A DNA stretch of 64,000 nucleotides from DASQFQ01 sp963802905 (lineage in GTDB: Bacteria > Actinomycetota > Thermoleophilia > Solirubrobacterales > Solirubrobacteraceae). Below are positions 19,844 to 29,400 of the stretch, piece after piece (position 1 is the stretch's first letter; every line of letters starts with the position of its first letter). The stretch is taken from positions 62,001 to 126,000 of the forward strand of contig CAWDKH010000018.1 of NCBI GenBank assembly GCA_963802905.1. The letters are read 5' to 3'. The notes under the pieces are model-generated. The model saw only the letters and a list, made by a program, of their open reading frames with translations, ran no database searches and was not told the DNA's origin. The position numbers and the translations under genes were made by a program.

Positions 19844-20497
19844 CGCGCCTCGCTCAGCACGCGCTGCCAGCCCTCGCGGCTCGCCGCCTCGTCCGACTCG
19901 CGGGCTGACCGACCGCCGTAGGCGATCTCGTCGAAGTCCGCGCCGATGCGGTCGAAGGTGGGGGAGAAGATCGTCTCGGCGACCTCGCCGGTGGTCAGTG
20001 ACGGCCGGTACTCGATCAGCTCGCGCGCGTCGAGTCGCAGCAGTCCGGCGCGGAAGCGCAGGCGGACCGCGGTCTCCCACTCGCTCGTCGGCGGCGGCGC
20101 GGTCGGCCTCGCGCTCGAGTGCCACGGGGTCGTCTCGCTCAGGACTGCGGGCGCGAGCGGCCCGTGCCGCGGCGGCGCCGCGGCGGCGGATCGACCCGCG
20201 TGCGAGCAGCGCCGCTAGGAGCAGGACGAGCACGCCGAGGATGACGAAGAACAGCGGCCGCCCGCCGGGCATGTCCACGGCGATGTCGTCGATGAAGTCC
20301 GTGATCGGCTGCAGCCGATCACCGAGCCAGCGCAGCAGGCCCCGGAACGGGCGCGGCACCTCGCTGCCCCGGAATCGCCGCTCCTGCAGGATCTCGCGCG
20401 CCTGCGCGCGCGACGCGGACGCGTCCGGCTGCGCCTGGGCGAGCGCGACCGGTGCGGGCAGCGCGCTCAGCAGCACCGTGGCGACCAGGGCCGCCAC
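19840..20497 (-). CDS. DUF4129 domain protein (one frameshift)
   Basis: The signal-like N-terminus ends PVALAQAQPD. A single membrane span (PLFFVILGVLVLLLAALLA) comes before a cytoplasmic DUF4129-like tail. That tail contains AVRLRFRAGLLRLDARELIE and TTGEVAETIFSPTFDRI, recovered only after a shift near 20082-20090. The stop overlaps the DUF4350 start (ATGA). The start is uncertain: the GTG at 20497 is the first usable codon in frame, yet basic residues just upstream would suit a longer signal peptide. DUF4129 genes are regular members of MoxR/DUF58 clusters. Confidence 0.7.
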
Positions 20498-20520
20498 GGC
20501 ACCCGGGCGCCACCGCCGGC

Positions 20521-21609
20521 TCAGCTCGATGTCCCTCCGTCGTCCTCGCGGCGCTCCGGCGGCGGGCTGGGCGCGAGCGGGTCGCCGCTCTGGAGGCCGC
20601 CGGGCGGCGGCGACTGAGGTGGCTGCTCCTGAGGCGGCGGCTCCGGCGCCGACCCAAACCCGGGCGGCGGCGTCGACGACGGCGGGGCCTGCGGCGGCGC
20701 GAAGCCTCCGCCCGGCGCCGGTGGCGCGTAGCCGCCCTGCTGGCCCTCGTAGCCGCCGAGCCCGCTCGAGGCGGCCACGCTCTCCGCGCTCGTCGAGCTC
20801 GACCCGACGCCGCGAGCGAGCAGGTGGATGTCGAAGCCCTCGTTCCGCACGCGCAGGTCGTAGTAGATGATCGTCAGCACCGCCGCGAACAGCGGCAGCG
20901 TGATCAGCGACGACAGGGTGTTGATGATCGTCGTCAGCACGGCGGCGGCGAACTCGTTGTCCAGCGATGCGACGAACGCCGCGCCCAGCAGCACGCCCAG
21001 GATCCCGCTGATCACCAGCACGATCAGGTACATCACGAGCAGCGCGCCGAACGTCGGCCACCAGCGTCCGCGCACGAGCTTGAACGAGCGCCCGAGCGCA
21101 GCCACCGGCCCCAGGCCCTCCGCCATCAACGCCGGGTAGCTGACCGACCAGGCCACCGAGAGCCAGATCCCGGGCAGGATCAGCAGGATGAACGGGATGA
21201 TCAGCCCGACGACGTAGAGGATCGAGAGCACGATCAGCGGCACCACCCGGCTCGCCGCGAACGACAGCGACTCGCCCACCGTCGGCTTCTCGCCCAGGTA
21301 GGTGGACGACACCGCGCGGAAGCACGCGGCCGCCGCGATCGTGGTCAGCACGAGGCTGAGGAGCGCCACCAGCAGCTGGCCGGCCGCCGCTGTGCCGGTG
21401 CTGACGTCGTTCGTCGCGACGTCGAGGTTGAACGCGTTGTCGCTCGTCGACGCCCTGATCAGCGTGTCGAGGATGTTCAACGGCAACGCCACGACGAGCA
21501 CGCACAGGGCGAGCGTGCCGAAGCTCTGTCGAACGACCTTGAATGCTGCGTCGAGCACCTCGCCGACGCTCAAAGGCCGCAGCTGCGGGGCAAACTGAGT
21601 GGTGGACAT
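20521..21609 (-). CDS. Integral membrane protein with Pro/Gly-rich cytoplasmic tail
   Basis: The product is 362 aa. An N-terminal PQLRPLSVGEVLDAAFKVVR motif precedes six or so membrane helices (for example TLALCVLVVALPLNILDTLI and LIVLSILYVVGLIIPFILLI). WPTFGALLVMYLIVLVISGI then resembles the membrane domain found fused to some glycerophosphodiester phosphodiesterases. From about residue 270 the tail is Pro/Gly/Ser/Gln-rich and likely disordered. There is no catalytic domain. It lies upstream of the DUF4129 gene and may belong to the same operon. Function is unknown. Confidence 0.8.
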   Translation of the reverse strand: MSTTQFAPQLRPLSVGEVLDAAFKVVRQSFGTLALCVLVVALPLNILDTLIRASTSDNAFNLDVATNDVSTGTAAAGQLLVALLSLVLTTIAAAACFRAVSSTYLGEKPTVGESLSFAASRVVPLIVLSILYVVGLIIPFILLILPGIWLSVAWSVSYPALMAEGLGPVAALGRSFKLVRGRWWPTFGALLVMYLIVLVISGILGVLLGAAFVASLDNEFAAAVLTTIINTLSSLITLPLFAAVLTIIYYDLRVRNEGFDIHLLARGVGSSSTSAESVAASSGLGGYEGQQGGYAPPAPGGGFAPPQAPPSSTPPPGFGSAPEPPPQEQPPQSPPPGGLQSGDPLAPSPPPERREDDGGTSS

Positions 21610-21619
21610 GGCGGCGACC

Positions 21620-22483
21620 TTAGTTGTTGGGGGACAGGCCGTGCTCCAACGCGCCCTTCACACTCGCATCCAGCGCATTGAGGCGGTACAAGGCGAGCGC
21701 CTCGGGCGAGCCGAAGCGCCCGCCCGGGGCGGCGGACGGCCCGTGATGGCACAGCACGCAGTGCGCGAGCGCCAGCCGCCGCGTCTCGTCCAGGCCGGCG
21801 GAGCGCTGGTCGAGCAGCCGCTGGCCGAGCACGACGTGCCCCAGCAGCCGCCCCTCCTCCGACAGCCCGATCTCGGCGCCGTAGGTGAACTCGCGCGTCT
21901 TGCCGAGGTCGTGCACGAGCGCGGCGGTCACGAGCAGGTCGGAGTTCAGCCGCGGGTGCAGCACGCACGCCTCGAGCGCCAGCGTCGCCACCGCGACCGT
22001 GTGCTCGAGCAGCCCGCCGAGGTAGGCGTGGTGCCCGTTGCGCGAGCACGGCGCGCGCCGCCACTCGGCGCGCAGCGCGTCGTCGCCGAGCAGCTGCTCC
22101 AGCAGCGCCGCGTAGGCGGGATCGTGGACCTCGCGCGCGAGATGCTCGAGGAAGCCGTCGAGCTCGTCGACGTTGCGGTAGGCGACGGGCAGGAACTCGG
22201 CGGGATCGGCCTCGTCGGCGCGCGCGATCTCGAGCACCTCGACCTGCAGCTCGTCGCGGAACCGTTCCACGCGCCCGCGCACGCGCACGAGCTCGCCGCG
22301 GTCGAAGCGCCCGGCGAGCACGTCGGCGTCCTTGAACGCGCGCCCGGGCATCGCACCAGTGCGATCGCGCAGCTCGAGCGCGAGGTAGGGCGTGCCGGTC
22401 CGCGCGAGCAGCCGGTCCTTGCGCGTGCACGCGTAGACACCGGCAATCTCGTCGCCCGGCCGCAATGACGTGATAGCGGCCAC
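21620..22483 (-). CDS. YhaM-like 3'-5' exoribonuclease (OB fold plus HD domain)
   Basis: The product is 287 aa. The N-terminal OB-like domain (about residues 8-90) has RTGTPYLALELRDRTGAMPG and VRVRGRVERFRDELQVEVLE. The HD domain includes HHAYLGGLLEHTVAVATLAL, then LVTAALVHDLGKTREF with the paired His-Asp metal site, and LALAHCVLCHHG. Bacillus YhaM has this order and degrades single-stranded DNA or RNA from the 3' end with metal ions. The fit in length and order is good. It may instead be a related HD hydrolase. Confidence 0.82.
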   Translation of the reverse strand: MAAITSLRPGDEIAGVYACTRKDRLLARTGTPYLALELRDRTGAMPGRAFKDADVLAGRFDRGELVRVRGRVERFRDELQVEVLEIARADEADPAEFLPVAYRNVDELDGFLEHLAREVHDPAYAALLEQLLGDDALRAEWRRAPCSRNGHHAYLGGLLEHTVAVATLALEACVLHPRLNSDLLVTAALVHDLGKTREFTYGAEIGLSEEGRLLGHVVLGQRLLDQRSAGLDETRRLALAHCVLCHHGPSAAPGGRFGSPEALALYRLNALDASVKGALEHGLSPNN

Positions 22484-22533
22484 GCGCCGATGATGGCCAG
22501 CGCGCCGGACGTGACCCGCTACCGTGGACGGGG

Positions 22534-23409
22534 ATGCAGCCCCTCCGATGGGAGCGCCGCCCGGATGGCCTCAGGGCCCCAGCTCTCGTGTGCGCGTTCA
22601 AGGGCTGGAACGACGCCGGAGAGTCCGCCACTGCCGCGCTTTCCTTCCTCGGCACCGCGCTCGACGCCACCCGCTTCGCCACGATCGATCCCGAGGAGTT
22701 CGTCGACTTCCAGTCCACGCGCCCGACGGTCCGCCTGCGCGACGGGCTGACGCGCCACATCGACTGGCCCGAGTTCGAGGTCTACGAGGCCCGGATCCCG
22801 CGCGCGCCGCGCGATCTGATCCTGCTCTCCGGCCCCGAGCCCGCGATCCGCTGGCGCACGTTCTGCGAGCAGGTCATCGACCTCTCCGAGGCGCTCGGCG
22901 TGCAGATGGTCACCTCGCTCGGCGCGCTGCTCGCCGACGTGCCGCACTCGCGCCCGGTGTCGGTCACCGGCATCGCCTCGGACGAGTCGCTCGTCCAGCG
23001 CCTCGGCCTCGGCGCCTCGCGCTACGAGGGCCCGACCGGGATCGTCGGCGTCCTGCAGGCCGCCGCCTCCGACGCCGGCCTCCCCGCCGCCTCCCTGTGG
23101 GCCGCGGTGCCGCACTACGTCGCGGTCGTGCCGAACCCGAAGGGCGCGCTCGCGCTGCTGCGCAAGCTGGAGACGCTCGTCGGCGTGACCGTCGACGCGA
23201 CCGAGCTCGAGTCGAGCGCGGGCGACTACGAGCGCCAGGTCTCCCGCGCGGTCGAGATGGACCCCGACGTCCAGGCCTTCGTCGAGCGCCTCGAGCGCGC
23301 CGCCGACGAGGAGGACGCCACGCCCGACCCCGGCGACCTGCCCTCAGGAGACCTGCTGGCGCGGGAGTTTCAGCGGTTCCTGCGCCAGCGTGGCGCGGAT
23401 CAGCCCTAG
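22534..23409 (+). CDS. PAC2-family protein (proteasome assembly chaperone-like)
   Basis: The product is 291 aa. It opens ALVCAFKGWNDAGESATAAL and continues LILLSGPEPAIRWRTF, VTSLGALLADVPHSRPVSVT and SLWAAVPHYVAVVPNPKGAL. These are the conserved blocks of the actinobacterial PAC2 family. The fold resembles eukaryotic proteasome assembly chaperones, and a role in actinobacterial proteasome biology is suspected but not shown. The acidic C-terminal tail is variable. Its stop is immediately followed by structured repeat copy 1. Confidence 0.88.
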   Translation: MQPLRWERRPDGLRAPALVCAFKGWNDAGESATAALSFLGTALDATRFATIDPEEFVDFQSTRPTVRLRDGLTRHIDWPEFEVYEARIPRAPRDLILLSGPEPAIRWRTFCEQVIDLSEALGVQMVTSLGALLADVPHSRPVSVTGIASDESLVQRLGLGASRYEGPTGIVGVLQAAASDAGLPAASLWAAVPHYVAVVPNPKGALALLRKLETLVGVTVDATELESSAGDYERQVSRAVEMDPDVQAFVERLERAADEEDATPDPGDLPSGDLLAREFQRFLRQRGADQP

Positions 23410-23615
23410 GCGAACGTCAACGGCGGCTGGGTAGGGAAGCGGGGTTCTAGCCGCGGCGGCATCGACGATTTCGTTCATATCGACCGGCTCCGGCGGGTCA
23501 GGGGAACGAAACGTGCTCCACAGGGCACCTAACGTTCCTCTGCCTCGTGGCGACCGGTTGAAAGGAACGAAATCGGCACCCCGAACCCCAGCCCTACCCA
23601 GCCGCCGTTGACCTT
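23410..23615. repeat. Structured intergenic repeat, copy 1 of 3
   Basis: A 206-bp element fills the whole gap between the PAC2 and MFS stop codons. The ends are perfect 21-nt inverted repeats (23416-23436 with 23592-23612). Further in, GGGGTTC (23441) pairs with GAACCCC (23583), CGATTTCGTTC (23466) with GAACGAAATCG (23565) and GGAACG with CGTTCC. GTGC/GCAC closes the tip. The whole element can fold as one long interrupted hairpin on either strand. It holds no convincing reading frame. It may serve as a bidirectional terminator, a small non-autonomous mobile element or a structured RNA. Confidence 0.85.
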
Positions 23616-24818
23616 CAGGCCGGCACGGGCGCCGGCTCCGCGGCCGCCGCGATCGCCAGCCGCACCCGCGCCCGCATCCACACGAGGCCGACGCACGCCG
23701 CGATCACCGGCACGCCGCCGGCGTAGACGAGCGTCCAGCGCGCGCCGAGCGCGCTGATCGCGATCCCGCCCAGCGTCAGCGCGACGAGCTCGGCGCCGTT
23801 GCGCAGCCCGTTGAACGCCGCGAACGCGCGGCCGCGGAGCCGCTCGGGCGCGCGGTGGTGGATCAGCGTTCGCGCGAGCACGTTCTTCGTGCCGTGCGAG
23901 ATGCCGCCGAACAGGTAGCCGGCGATCGCCAGCCACACCATCGGCCACAGCGCCGGCACCGCGATCCCGAGGCCCTGCGCCGCGACCGCGGCGACCGCCA
24001 CGCACGCCATCGAGCCGATCCGGAAGCGCGGGGCGACCACGAGCGCGCCGAGCGCCATGCCCGCGCCCCACGTGGCCATCAGGATCCCGTAGCCGGCGCC
24101 GCCCATGTGCAGGTTGTCGTCGGCGAAGAACAACGCGGCCGCCGGCGTCGCGGTCATCAGCAGCAGCGACACGAAGACGATCCCGACCACCGGCGCCAGC
24201 TCGTGGTCGCGGGCGAGGAAGTCGATCCCGTCGCGCATCCGCTCGCGCGCCGCGTGGGCGTGCGGCGCCCACTCGATCCGCATCGCCGCGGAGACCGCGG
24301 CGAGCACGAGGAACGTCCCGGCGTTGGCGAGCAGCGCGAACGTCGTCCCGCCGGTCGCGGCGAGCACGCCGCCGGCAGCCGGGCCGAGGATGAAGCCCGC
24401 GTAGCGCGCGAACTCGACCTGGCCGTTGGCGCTCGCGAGCGCGCGCTCGCCCGCCACGCTGCGGCAGCAGCGCGAACTCCGCCGGCATCGCGACGGCGTT
24501 GAGGCAGCCCATCAGCGCGACCAGCGCGAGGATCAGCGCCAGCCCGTCGGCGAACGCCAGCGCGCCGGACAGCGCCGCCGCAGCGAGCGAGCTCAGGATC
24601 AGCAGCCGCCGCGGCGACCAGGTGTCCGCCAGGAGCCCGGCAGGCCCCGCCAATAAGGCGGCCGGGCTCCACATGGCGACGAACAGCGCGGCGACCGCCA
24701 CGCCCGTCCCGCCGCGCTGTTCCACCAACAGCGCGAGCGGCACGAGCGCGACGCGGTCGCCGAGCGATGAAAGCCCGACCGCCGAGACCAGAAGGCGAAG
24801 GTCTCGCGCGGTGGCCAT
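23615..24818 (-). CDS. MFS transporter (one frameshift)
   Basis: The start MATARDLRLLVSAVGLSSLG leads into about 12 membrane helices. These include RVALVPLALLVEQRGGTG, AALLAGPAGLLADTWSPRRL (the loop 2-3 signature), GFILGPAAGGVLAATGG and GYLFGGISHGTKNVLARTL. The two halves are in different frames and join near 24450-24465, where the first half ends ALLPQR and the second resumes ALASANGQVEFARY. This looks like one missing or extra base. The family is the enterobactin-exporter/macrolide-efflux-like MFS group. Substrate is unknown. Confidence 0.83.
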
Positions 24819-24847
24819 CGGGGGCAAAGACGACGCCCCCCGGCGGA

Positions 24848-25234
24848 CTATTCCCGAGAGTGATTCGGCGCGCGGGCGAGTTGCGCGTAGAGCACGCCGC
24901 CGAGCAGGAAGTACGCCGTGATCACGACGCCGGTGGCGCCGTCGCCGTCGAGCGAGCCGTCGGCGATCCAGCGGCCGATGCCGACCACGACGCCGAGCAG
25001 CAGCGCGGCCGCGCCGAGGCGCGCGAGCAGGAGGAGGCGGCGGCTGCGGCGCCCGGACAGGAAGCCGTAGGCGACGGCGGCGCCGCCCAGGCCGAGGACG
25101 GCGATGAAGGCGATGTACGCGCCCGCGGCGAGGTCCGGCTCGTCGGCGGCCCAGTAGAAGTGGACGATCGCGAAGACGACGCCCCACACCACCGTGGCGA
25201 GGGCGATGCGATGGGGAGTGAGGGGAGAGGGCAT
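24848..25234 (-). CDS. Small four-helix membrane protein
   Basis: The product is 128 aa from an ATG at 25234 preceded by GGAGGG. Four hydrophobic segments are visible: ALATVVWGVVFAIVHFYW, YIAFIAVLGLGGAAVAYGFL, LARLGAAALLLGVVVGIGRW and VVITAYFLLGGVLYAQLA. No family is recognised, although the layout resembles small uncharacterised actinobacterial membrane proteins encoded beside TetR regulators. It is divergent from the TetR gene, with 74 bases between the starts. It is therefore the likeliest local target of that repressor. Confidence 0.75.
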   Translation of the reverse strand: MPSPLTPHRIALATVVWGVVFAIVHFYWAADEPDLAAGAYIAFIAVLGLGGAAVAYGFLSGRRSRRLLLLARLGAAALLLGVVVGIGRWIADGSLDGDGATGVVITAYFLLGGVLYAQLARAPNHSRE

Positions 25235-25258
25235 ACCCTCCAAAGTACGCATAGTGGC

Positions 25259-25288
25259 AGTGACTGTCAAATGCGTGTAACTGTCACT
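25259..25288. promoter_or_regulatory. Probable TetR operator between divergent genes
   Basis: The 74-base divergent gap holds AGTGAC (25259-25264) and its inverted partner GTCACT (25283-25288). ACTGTCA is repeated directly at 25263 and 25280, and TGACTGTCA is a 9-bp palindrome. Such overlapping symmetry in front of a TetR gene is typical of an autoregulatory operator. The protein-binding claim is inference. Confidence 0.5.
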
Positions 25289-25308
25289 TGAGACGATACG
25301 ATGCCTGC

Positions 25309-25878
25309 ATGTCGCTCCGGGAGCGCAAGAAGGCCGACACCAGGGCCCGCGTGATGGCGGTCGCTCTCCAGCTGTTCGCCGAGCGCGGCTTCGGGCCGAC
25401 CACCTGCGAGGAGATCGCGGCCGTGGCCGACGTCGCGCCGCGGACCTTCTTCCGCTACTTCCCGACCAAGGCGGACGTCCTGTTCGGCGATCACGACGAC
25501 CTGCTCGAGGCCCTGCGCGAGGCGTTCGCGACCCGGGCGCCCGAGGAGCCTGTCGTGCGGGTGGTCAGACGGTGGGCGCAGGAGGGCCTCGACCACCTGG
25601 TCGTCAACCCGTCGCGCTACCTGACCCGCTCGGGCCTCGTCGCCTCGATCCCCGCCGCGCACGCGCGCAGCCGCCAGCTCGACGCCGAGTTCGAGGACGT
25701 CATCGCCGCCGCGATCGCCGGCCCCGGCGCGCCCACCGACATCGGCGCGTGCTTGACGGCGAGAGCTGCCTGGGGCGCCACGCGCGCCGCCCGGGACGTC
25801 TGGCTCGCCAGCGACGGCGAGCTCGACCCCCGCCGGCTCGTCGACGAGGCGTTCGACCTCCTCGAGCGCGGCCTCTAG
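25309..25878 (+). CDS. TetR-family transcriptional regulator
   Basis: The product is 189 aa. The N-terminal helix-turn-helix (about residues 8-55) reads RVMAVALQLFAERGFGPTTC, EEIAAVADVAPRTFFRYFPT, then KADVLF, a clear TetR signature. The C-terminal helical domain (RWAQEGLDHLVVNPSRYL onward) would bind a ligand. I chose the ATG at 25309 because homology begins at MSLRERKKADTRARV. It is divergent from a small membrane protein and overlaps the stop of the convergent DUF998 gene by four bases. Confidence 0.92.
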   Translation: MSLRERKKADTRARVMAVALQLFAERGFGPTTCEEIAAVADVAPRTFFRYFPTKADVLFGDHDDLLEALREAFATRAPEEPVVRVVRRWAQEGLDHLVVNPSRYLTRSGLVASIPAAHARSRQLDAEFEDVIAAAIAGPGAPTDIGACLTARAAWGATRAARDVWLASDGELDPRRLVDEAFDLLERGL

Positions 25879-26420
25879 AGCAACGACGCGGCCGCGATCG
25901 CCATCCACAGGATGCTGGTGACGTAGAGCGCGCGCTCCGCGATCCCGAACACGCCCTCCAGCCCCGGGGCGAGCCCCGTGACCAGCGTGGCGATCGCGCT
26001 GATCCCGACCGCGGTGCCCAGCGGTCCGAGCACGCCGGGCGCACCGGCCCAGTCGATGCTCGTCGCGGCGAACGCGATCGAGGTGAACGCGATCGCCGCC
26101 AGCGCCAAGTGGATCCGGCCCTCGGGCGTGTACGGCGGCGGGTTGCGATCGGTCATGAAGCCCGCGATCGTGATCCGGCTCGCCCCGTACGCGTACAGCC
26201 AGCCGAGCGAGTCGGCGTCGGTGTCCGCGCGCAGCTCGATCGCGAGCGCGATCCCCGCGATGCCGAGCGCGATCACCTGCTCGCGGTAGGCGACGTGCCA
26301 CTCCGTCGTGCCGAAGTCGCTGACCGCGTTGCGCGCGGGCGACAGCCCGGTCGGCGCGAGGTGCAGGCGCACGAGCAGCACGGCGGCGACCGCGAGGGCC
26401 GCGAGGACGACGATGCTCAC
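25875..26420 (-). CDS. DUF998 family membrane protein
   Basis: The product is 181 aa with about six hydrophobic helices. LHLAPTGLSPARNAVSDFGT near the N-terminus is the family signature: a loop with a conserved Ser-Asp following the first helix. Later helices include VIALGIAGIALAIEL and IHLALAAIAFTSIAFAATSI. DUF998 members are small multi-span membrane proteins of unknown role. Its ATG overlaps the helicase-nuclease stop (ATGA), so it is downstream and probably co-transcribed with that gene. Confidence 0.83.
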   Translation of the reverse strand: MSIVVLAALAVAAVLLVRLHLAPTGLSPARNAVSDFGTTEWHVAYREQVIALGIAGIALAIELRADTDADSLGWLYAYGASRITIAGFMTDRNPPPYTPEGRIHLALAAIAFTSIAFAATSIDWAGAPGVLGPLGTAVGISAIATLVTGLAPGLEGVFGIAERALYVTSILWMAIAAASLL

Positions 26421-29400
26421 CGTTCAGCGGCCGGGCAGGCGATCCGGTAGTCGCACATCGAGCACGCCGCGTAGGACGGCGTCGGCTCGAAGCCCTGGCC
26501 CTGGATCCCGTCGGCGACCTCGAGCACCGTGTCGGTGATCCAGTCGCGGTCGGCCTCGTCGCGCTCGACCGGGACCTTCTCGTCGTCGAGCACGTAGTAG
26601 TAGGCCTGGTGGGCGGCCTCGAGCGACCACGCCTCGCGCGCGCCGACGGCATACAACGAGAGCTGCACGTCCTCGCGCAGCTGCGCAGCGGTCTTCGGGC
26701 GCCCGGTCTTGTAGTCGATCAGCTCGTAGCCGCCGTCCGGCAGCCGGTCGACGCGGTCCACGCGCCCGCGCAGCAGGTGCGGGCCCATCTTGAACTGGAA
26801 GGCCTTCTCGAACCAGACCGGCTCGCCCTCCTCGCCCTGGAAGCGCTCGTGGTAGCGGATCAGCGAGTTGGTGGCCTTCTGGCGCAGCTGGCGCTCCTCC
26901 TCGGACTCGCCGAAGCCGCCGCGCCGCCAGCCCGCCTCGAGCAGGCCGAGCAGCTCGGGCAGCGAGCGCGACACCACCCCGCCGGCGTGGAAGCGCTCGA
27001 GCACCTGGTGGACGAGGATGCCGAAGCGCTGGTTGAGCGTCGGCTCGCTGGGGATCCGGAACACGCGCGCGAACTTGTACTTCAGCGGGCAGGTCCGGTA
27101 CGTCTCGATGTCCGACGCCGACAGCATCAGCCCGTCGCCGCGCCGGGGCAGGAAGGACTCGAGCGACGGCTCGCTGCGCGCCGCCACCGCCCGCGCGCGC
27201 AGGCCCTCGTCGCGCTCGGCGTCGAGCAGGTACTCGTCGAGCGCCGAGGTCTCGAAGATCTCCCGCTGCTCGGCGGTCGACGCCTGCAGCAGCCCCGCGT
27301 TGATCTCCGGCAGCGCGTCGGTCACCGACATGCCGCCGGGGCCGGTGCGCTCGAGCAGCGCGGCGAGCTTGATCAGCTCGAGGTAGCGCACGACGGCGTG
27401 GGAGACGTCGAGGTCGGTGTCGAAGCGCAGCTCGCCGAGCCGCCCGCCGACCTGGGAGACGGTGGTCAGCAGCTCGTCGCGCAGCAGCCGGAACGTCGAC
27501 TGCAGCGTCTCGGCGGGCCCGAACAGCTCCTCGCGCTTCTCCTCCCACTCGCCGCCGACCGCCTCGCGCGCCTCCTCGGCGAACGGGGAGGGGCCCTGCG
27601 CGGCGCCGCGGTCGGTGGTCTCCGGATAGGCGAGCACGAGCCGCCGCCGCGCGCGCGTCATCGAGGTGTGCAGCAGCCGCCGCATCTCGGCGATGTGGGC
27701 GCCCTTGGAGTCGGCGGGCAGCGCCTCCTTGAGCAGCGCGTCGGGGATCGGCTCGAGCGTGCGCCGCCGCGGGCCCGGCATGCGCGCGCCCATCAGGCCG
27801 AGCACGTAGACGTGGTCGAACTCGAGCCCCTTGGCGGCGTGCATCGCCATCACCTGGACGCCGACCGGGCGGTCGCCGGCCACCGCCTCCTCCTCGCGCA
27901 GCCCGGCCTCGGCGACCGCGGCGATCGAGCGGGCGAACTCGCGCGCGGTGGCCTGCGGGGCGCGGCGCACGTAGGCGGAGGCGAGCTCGGCGAACTTGGC
28001 GAGGTTGACGAGCCGCTCGACGACCTCGACCGAGGCGGCGAACAGCAGCTGCCGGCGCAGTCCGAGCCGCTCGATCAGGCGGTGGACGTAGAGGTCGGGG
28101 CGGGCGGAGTCGAGCGCCGCGGAGGCGGCCCGGTAGAGCTTGAAGAACGTGCGGATGCGCTCGCGCGCCTCCGGCGGGATCTGCGGCGACTCGAGCGCGG
28201 CGCCGAGCGCGGCGACCATGTCGAGCTTGCGGCGGCGGGCGATCTGGGTGCAGCGCGCGATGTCGATCGCTCTGAGCTCCACGGGCGGGCGTGCGAGCGC
28301 GCGCACGACGGCGCCGGCGTCGCCCGGGTCGACGAGCAGGCGCAGCCACGCCAGCAGGTCGCGGACCTCGGCGCGCTGGAAGAACGCCGCCGCGCCCGCG
28401 AGCCGGTGCGGCACCGCGCGCTCCTCGAGCGCCACCGCCACCGCCTGGCCCTCGTTGCGGACCGAGCGGACGAGCACGCAGACGTCCTCGGGCGCGACGT
28501 CCTCGCGCGCGACCAAGCGCTCGATCTCGGCCGCGACGGTCTGGGCCTGGGCGCGCTCGTTGCCGCACTGCCAGAACGCGACCTCGCCGCCGGGCTCGCC
28601 GCGCAGCTCCTTCTCGATCCGGTCCGGCACGGGGGCGGCGACCGCATGCGCCGCGACGAGGATCCGCTCCGGGCAGCGGTGGCTCTCCTCGAGCCGCACG
28701 ACGGTCGCCTGCGGCCAGTCGGCCTCGAAGTCGCGCAGGTTCTTGGCGGCCGCGCCGCGCAGGCGGAGGATCGCCTGGTCGTCGTCGCCGGCCGCGCTGA
28801 CCTGGCCGTGCTCGCCGGCCAGCAGCTTGAGCAGCAGGCCCTGGGCGAAGTTCGCGTCCTGGAGCTCGTCGACGAGCACATGGCGGAAGCGGTCGGTGAC
28901 CCGCGCGCGCACGCGCGGCTGGGTCCGCAGCAGGCGGAAGGCGTCGAGCACGAGGTCGCCGAAGTCGCGCGTGCCCGACTCCTGCAGCCAGCGATCGTGG
29001 GCGGCGTAGATGGCGGCGAACTCGCGCTCGCGATCGGCCTCGGGGCCGAGCGTCTCTGCCCAGGCGCCGTAGTCCTCGTGCGAGACGAGCTCGTCCTTGA
29101 GGCGGTCGATGCGCGCGACGATCGAGCCGATCAGCTGGCTCGGGTTGCCGCGGATGTCGTGCTGGGCGAGCGGCAGCTCGTCGATGCGCTCGAGCAGCAT
29201 CGCCAGGCGGTCCGCGGGGGTGACCGGCGTCGCGAACGGGTCGAGCCCCGCCTCGAGCGCCTCGTCGTGCAGGACGTGGGCGCAGAAGCCGTGGACGGTG
29301 GTGGCGGTGATCTCCTCGAAGCCGCCGTCGAGCCCGGACTCGAGGCGCTCGCGCAGGGCGTCGGCGGCGGTTTGGGAGACGGTCAGCGCCAGGATCGACT

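Noticed and set aside
23410..23615. Repeat copies as insertion sequences
   Set aside because: They have terminal inverted repeats, but I see no transposase frame and no clear target duplication. I describe them only as structured repeats.
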